From Aurantiacibacter luteus (lineage in GTDB: Bacteria > Pseudomonadota > Alphaproteobacteria > Sphingomonadales > Sphingomonadaceae), in assembly GCF_001010945.1 (NCBI RefSeq), contig NZ_LBHB01000001.1, positions 372,001 to 436,000 of the forward strand: DNA of 64,000 bases. The letters run 5' to 3'. Below are positions 62,136 to 64,000 of this stretch, in pieces (within the stretch, counting starts at the first letter, position 1; every line of letters begins with the position of its first letter). The notes beneath the pieces were generated by a model that was given only the letters and a program-made list of their open reading frames with translations, did not search any database and was not told where the DNA came from. The translations under genes were made by a program, and so were the position numbers.

Positions 62136-63734
62136 ATGCTCGACTTCCCGCTCTGGCGCCGCATCATGCTGTGGGGCTTCACGCTCCTGCTGGCGATCGC
62201 CGCGCTTCCCTCCATCGCCACGCTGGCGGGCAGCAACGCCTTCGAGGATTCGGGCATCCCCGAGATCAATCTCGGGCTCGACCTCGCCGGCGGCAGCCAC
62301 ATCCTGCTCGAGGCGGACAGCCGCGAAGTCGCGACGCAGCGGCTCGAGACGCTGGAGGAATCGGTTCGCGACACGCTCGCCAATGCAGAGCCGCGGATCG
62401 TGGTCGGCGACGTGTCGACCGCGGGCGGGCGCCTGTCGTTCATGCTGGAAAACCCCGCCGACGTGGACCGCGCGCGCGAGGAACTGCTGCCGCTGATCAA
62501 CGGCGGGGGCACCGTGCGCGAGTGGGACATGACGATGGAGGACGGCAATCGCATGATCCTCTCGCCCACCGAGCAGGGGCTGGACGTGGCGGTGACCAAC
62601 GCGATGGACGCCGCGACCGAAGTCGTGCGCCGCCGCATCGACGGCCTCGGCACGCGCGAGCCGACGATCATCCGCCAGGGCGACACCCGTATCGTCGTGC
62701 AGGTGCCGGGCCTCGACGATCCGCAGGCGCTGAAGGACCTGCTGGGCCAGACGGCCAACCTCGAATTCAAGCTGGTCGATCCCAACGCGCTGCCTACCGA
62801 CGTGGCGCAGGGCATCGCCAATCCGGGCAGCGAGATCCTGATCGGCGCGCCGGGCTCCGACTACGAAGGCCAGACCATCGCCGTGCGGCGACTGGGCGGC
62901 ATTCGCGGCGACAGCCTGACCGAGGCCCAGCCGAGCAAGAACCCCCAGACCAACGAGGATATCGTCAACATCCGCTTCGACCAGCAAGGCGGGGCGCGGT
63001 TCTGCCAGCTGACGACGCAGAACGTGGGCAAGCCTTTCGCGATCATCCTCGACGACGAGGTTCTCTCCGCGCCCAACATCAACGAGCCGATCTGCGCGGG
63101 CAGCGCACAGATTTCCGGCGGCTTCACCAGCGACACCGCGCAGGCGCTGGCGATCCAGCTCAACTCCGGCGCGCTGCCGGTGCAGCTCTCGGTCATCGAG
63201 GAGCGCACCGTCGGTCCGGAACTCGGCCGCGATTCGATCATCAAGGGCGCCGTCGCGATGGGCGTGGGCACCGGCCTCGTCATCCTGCTGATGATCTTCT
63301 CCTACGGCCGCTTCGGCATCTACGCCACGGCGGCGCTGGTGCTGAACGTGCTGATGATCCTGGGCTTCATGGCGCTGATCAATTCCACCCTGACGTTGCC
63401 CGGCATCGCCGGATTCGTGCTGACGATCGGCGCGGCGGTGGACGCCAATGTGCTTATCAACGAGCGCATACGCGAGGAACGAAAGCGCGGGCGGCGCGTG
63501 GTCGCCGCGGTGGAGAACGGCTACAAGGAAGCCAGCCGCGCGATCTTCGATGCCAACATCACCAACTTCATCGCCGGTGCGCTCCTGCTGATCTTCGGCA
63601 GCGGGCCGGTGCGCGGCTTCGCGGTGGTGCTGATCATAGGCCTCGTCACCAGCGTGTTCACCGCCGTCACGCTCACCCGCATGTGGGTCGCCCGCTGGCT
63701 GAAGCGCGCGCGCCCGCAGGAACTGCACATCTAG
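62136..63734 (+). CDS. secD: Protein translocase subunit SecD
   Basis: A 532-residue inner-membrane RND-family protein. A first helix is followed by NLGLDLAGGSHILLEA, a large periplasmic P1 domain (about 60-340) and five C-terminal helices with GFVLTIGAAVDANVLINERI, typical of SecD. SecD and SecF use the proton-motive force to pull proteins across the membrane. Standard length. Confidence 0.97.
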   Translation: MLDFPLWRRIMLWGFTLLLAIAALPSIATLAGSNAFEDSGIPEINLGLDLAGGSHILLEADSREVATQRLETLEESVRDTLANAEPRIVVGDVSTAGGRLSFMLENPADVDRAREELLPLINGGGTVREWDMTMEDGNRMILSPTEQGLDVAVTNAMDAATEVVRRRIDGLGTREPTIIRQGDTRIVVQVPGLDDPQALKDLLGQTANLEFKLVDPNALPTDVAQGIANPGSEILIGAPGSDYEGQTIAVRRLGGIRGDSLTEAQPSKNPQTNEDIVNIRFDQQGGARFCQLTTQNVGKPFAIILDDEVLSAPNINEPICAGSAQISGGFTSDTAQALAIQLNSGALPVQLSVIEERTVGPELGRDSIIKGAVAMGVGTGLVILLMIFSYGRFGIYATAALVLNVLMILGFMALINSTLTLPGIAGFVLTIGAAVDANVLINERIREERKRGRRVVAAVENGYKEASRAIFDANITNFIAGALLLIFGSGPVRGFAVVLIIGLVTSVFTAVTLTRMWVARWLKRARPQELHI

Positions 63735-63744
63735 GAACCGGACG

Positions 63745-64000
63745 ATGAAACTTCTGAAACTCGTCCCCGACGACACCAACATCCACTTCCTCAAGTGGCG
63801 AGTGCCCTTCTACGTCATTAGCTGCCTGCTGATCGCGGCGAGCTGGGCGCTCGTGCTGACCAAGGGCCTCAACTACGGCGTAGACTTTGCCGGCGGGCAG
63901 GAGGTGACGGGCACTTTCACGCAAGAGGCCGACGCCCCCGTGGCGGAGCTGCGCGAGACGCTGAGCGGTCTCGACTACGGCGAGCCCTCGATCCAGCGAT
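63745..64000 (+). CDS. secF: Protein translocase subunit SecF (5' part, cut by window edge)
   Basis: The ATG at 63745, 10 bp after secD, opens a frame to the window edge (about 85 residues). FYVISCLLIAASWALVLTKGLNYGVDFAGGQEV in part (LLIAASWALVL, NYGVDFAGGQ) is the SecF start with its first transmembrane helix. The rest is outside the window. Confidence 0.93.
   Translation, partial: MKLLKLVPDDTNIHFLKWRVPFYVISCLLIAASWALVLTKGLNYGVDFAGGQEVTGTFTQEADAPVAELRETLSGLDYGEPSIQR

Overview
This 64 kb window is GC-rich chromosomal DNA from an alphaproteobacterium, most likely order Sphingomonadales and plausibly family Erythrobacteraceae. That placement is inferred from gene content and order, not from a database search. 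The clues are rpmF-plsX-fabH followed by ihfA and a MerR gene, aroQ-accB-accC, a class I lysyl-tRNA synthetase, an Oar-like TonB-dependent receptor, a gene-transfer-agent-type holin and yajC-secD-secF.

Layout. 0-6.4 kb: end of an unknown gene, cobT, a DUF2939 protein, cysS, a D-2-hydroxyacid dehydrogenase and an aldehyde dehydrogenase. 6.4-9.6 kb: a SIMPL-like secreted protein, two small conserved proteins, a LexA/S24-type regulator with operator-like repeats, an MBL-fold hydrolase and a MAPEG protein. 9.7-12.8 kb: lipid-synthesis/ribosomal block rpmF-plsX-fabH, then ihfA-merR. 13-25.2 kb: SixA phosphatase, DinG-like helicase, proline-rich membrane protein, MscS channel, lysS, a prolyl-hydroxylase-like oxygenase, cytochrome b561, an RcnB-like repeat protein, and a visibly AT-richer islet (about 23.2-25.2 kb) with two LuxR-type regulators. 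25.3-39.5 kb: ettA, a DUF421 protein, an M28 peptidase, two tRNAs, a thermonuclease, a polysaccharide deacetylase, a degenerate histidine kinase, an Lrp regulator, a GFA enzyme, an S9 peptidase, aroQ-accB-accC, a fucosyltransferase-like gene and an orphan holin.

39.5-50.8 kb is rich in nucleoside and nucleic-acid scavenging functions: cytidine deaminase, a queuosine-precursor transporter, a NupC nucleoside transporter, a large TonB receptor, a lipoprotein 5'-nucleotidase, AMP nucleosidase and a secreted S1/P1 nuclease. Together they could turn extracellular nucleic acid into bases and ribose phosphates.

50.85-61.5 kb is the most unusual region. It is a co-directional type IV secretion locus (virB2, virB3, virB4, virB6, virB8, virB9, virB10, virB11) with no recognisable VirD4, relaxase, VirB1, VirB5 or VirB7 in the window. 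Between virB2 and virB3 sit a secreted YbjN-like gene, three tandem signal-peptide-bearing phage-tail-collar proteins and a 46-residue peptide gene with a W-x-x-P-x-L leader-like motif and a Gly-rich tail. My hypothesis is a non-conjugative T4SS in which secreted tail-fibre-like proteins are tip adhesins (VirB5 substitutes) or exported cargo. The window closes with a tRNA-Pro and yajC-secD-secF (secF cut by the edge).
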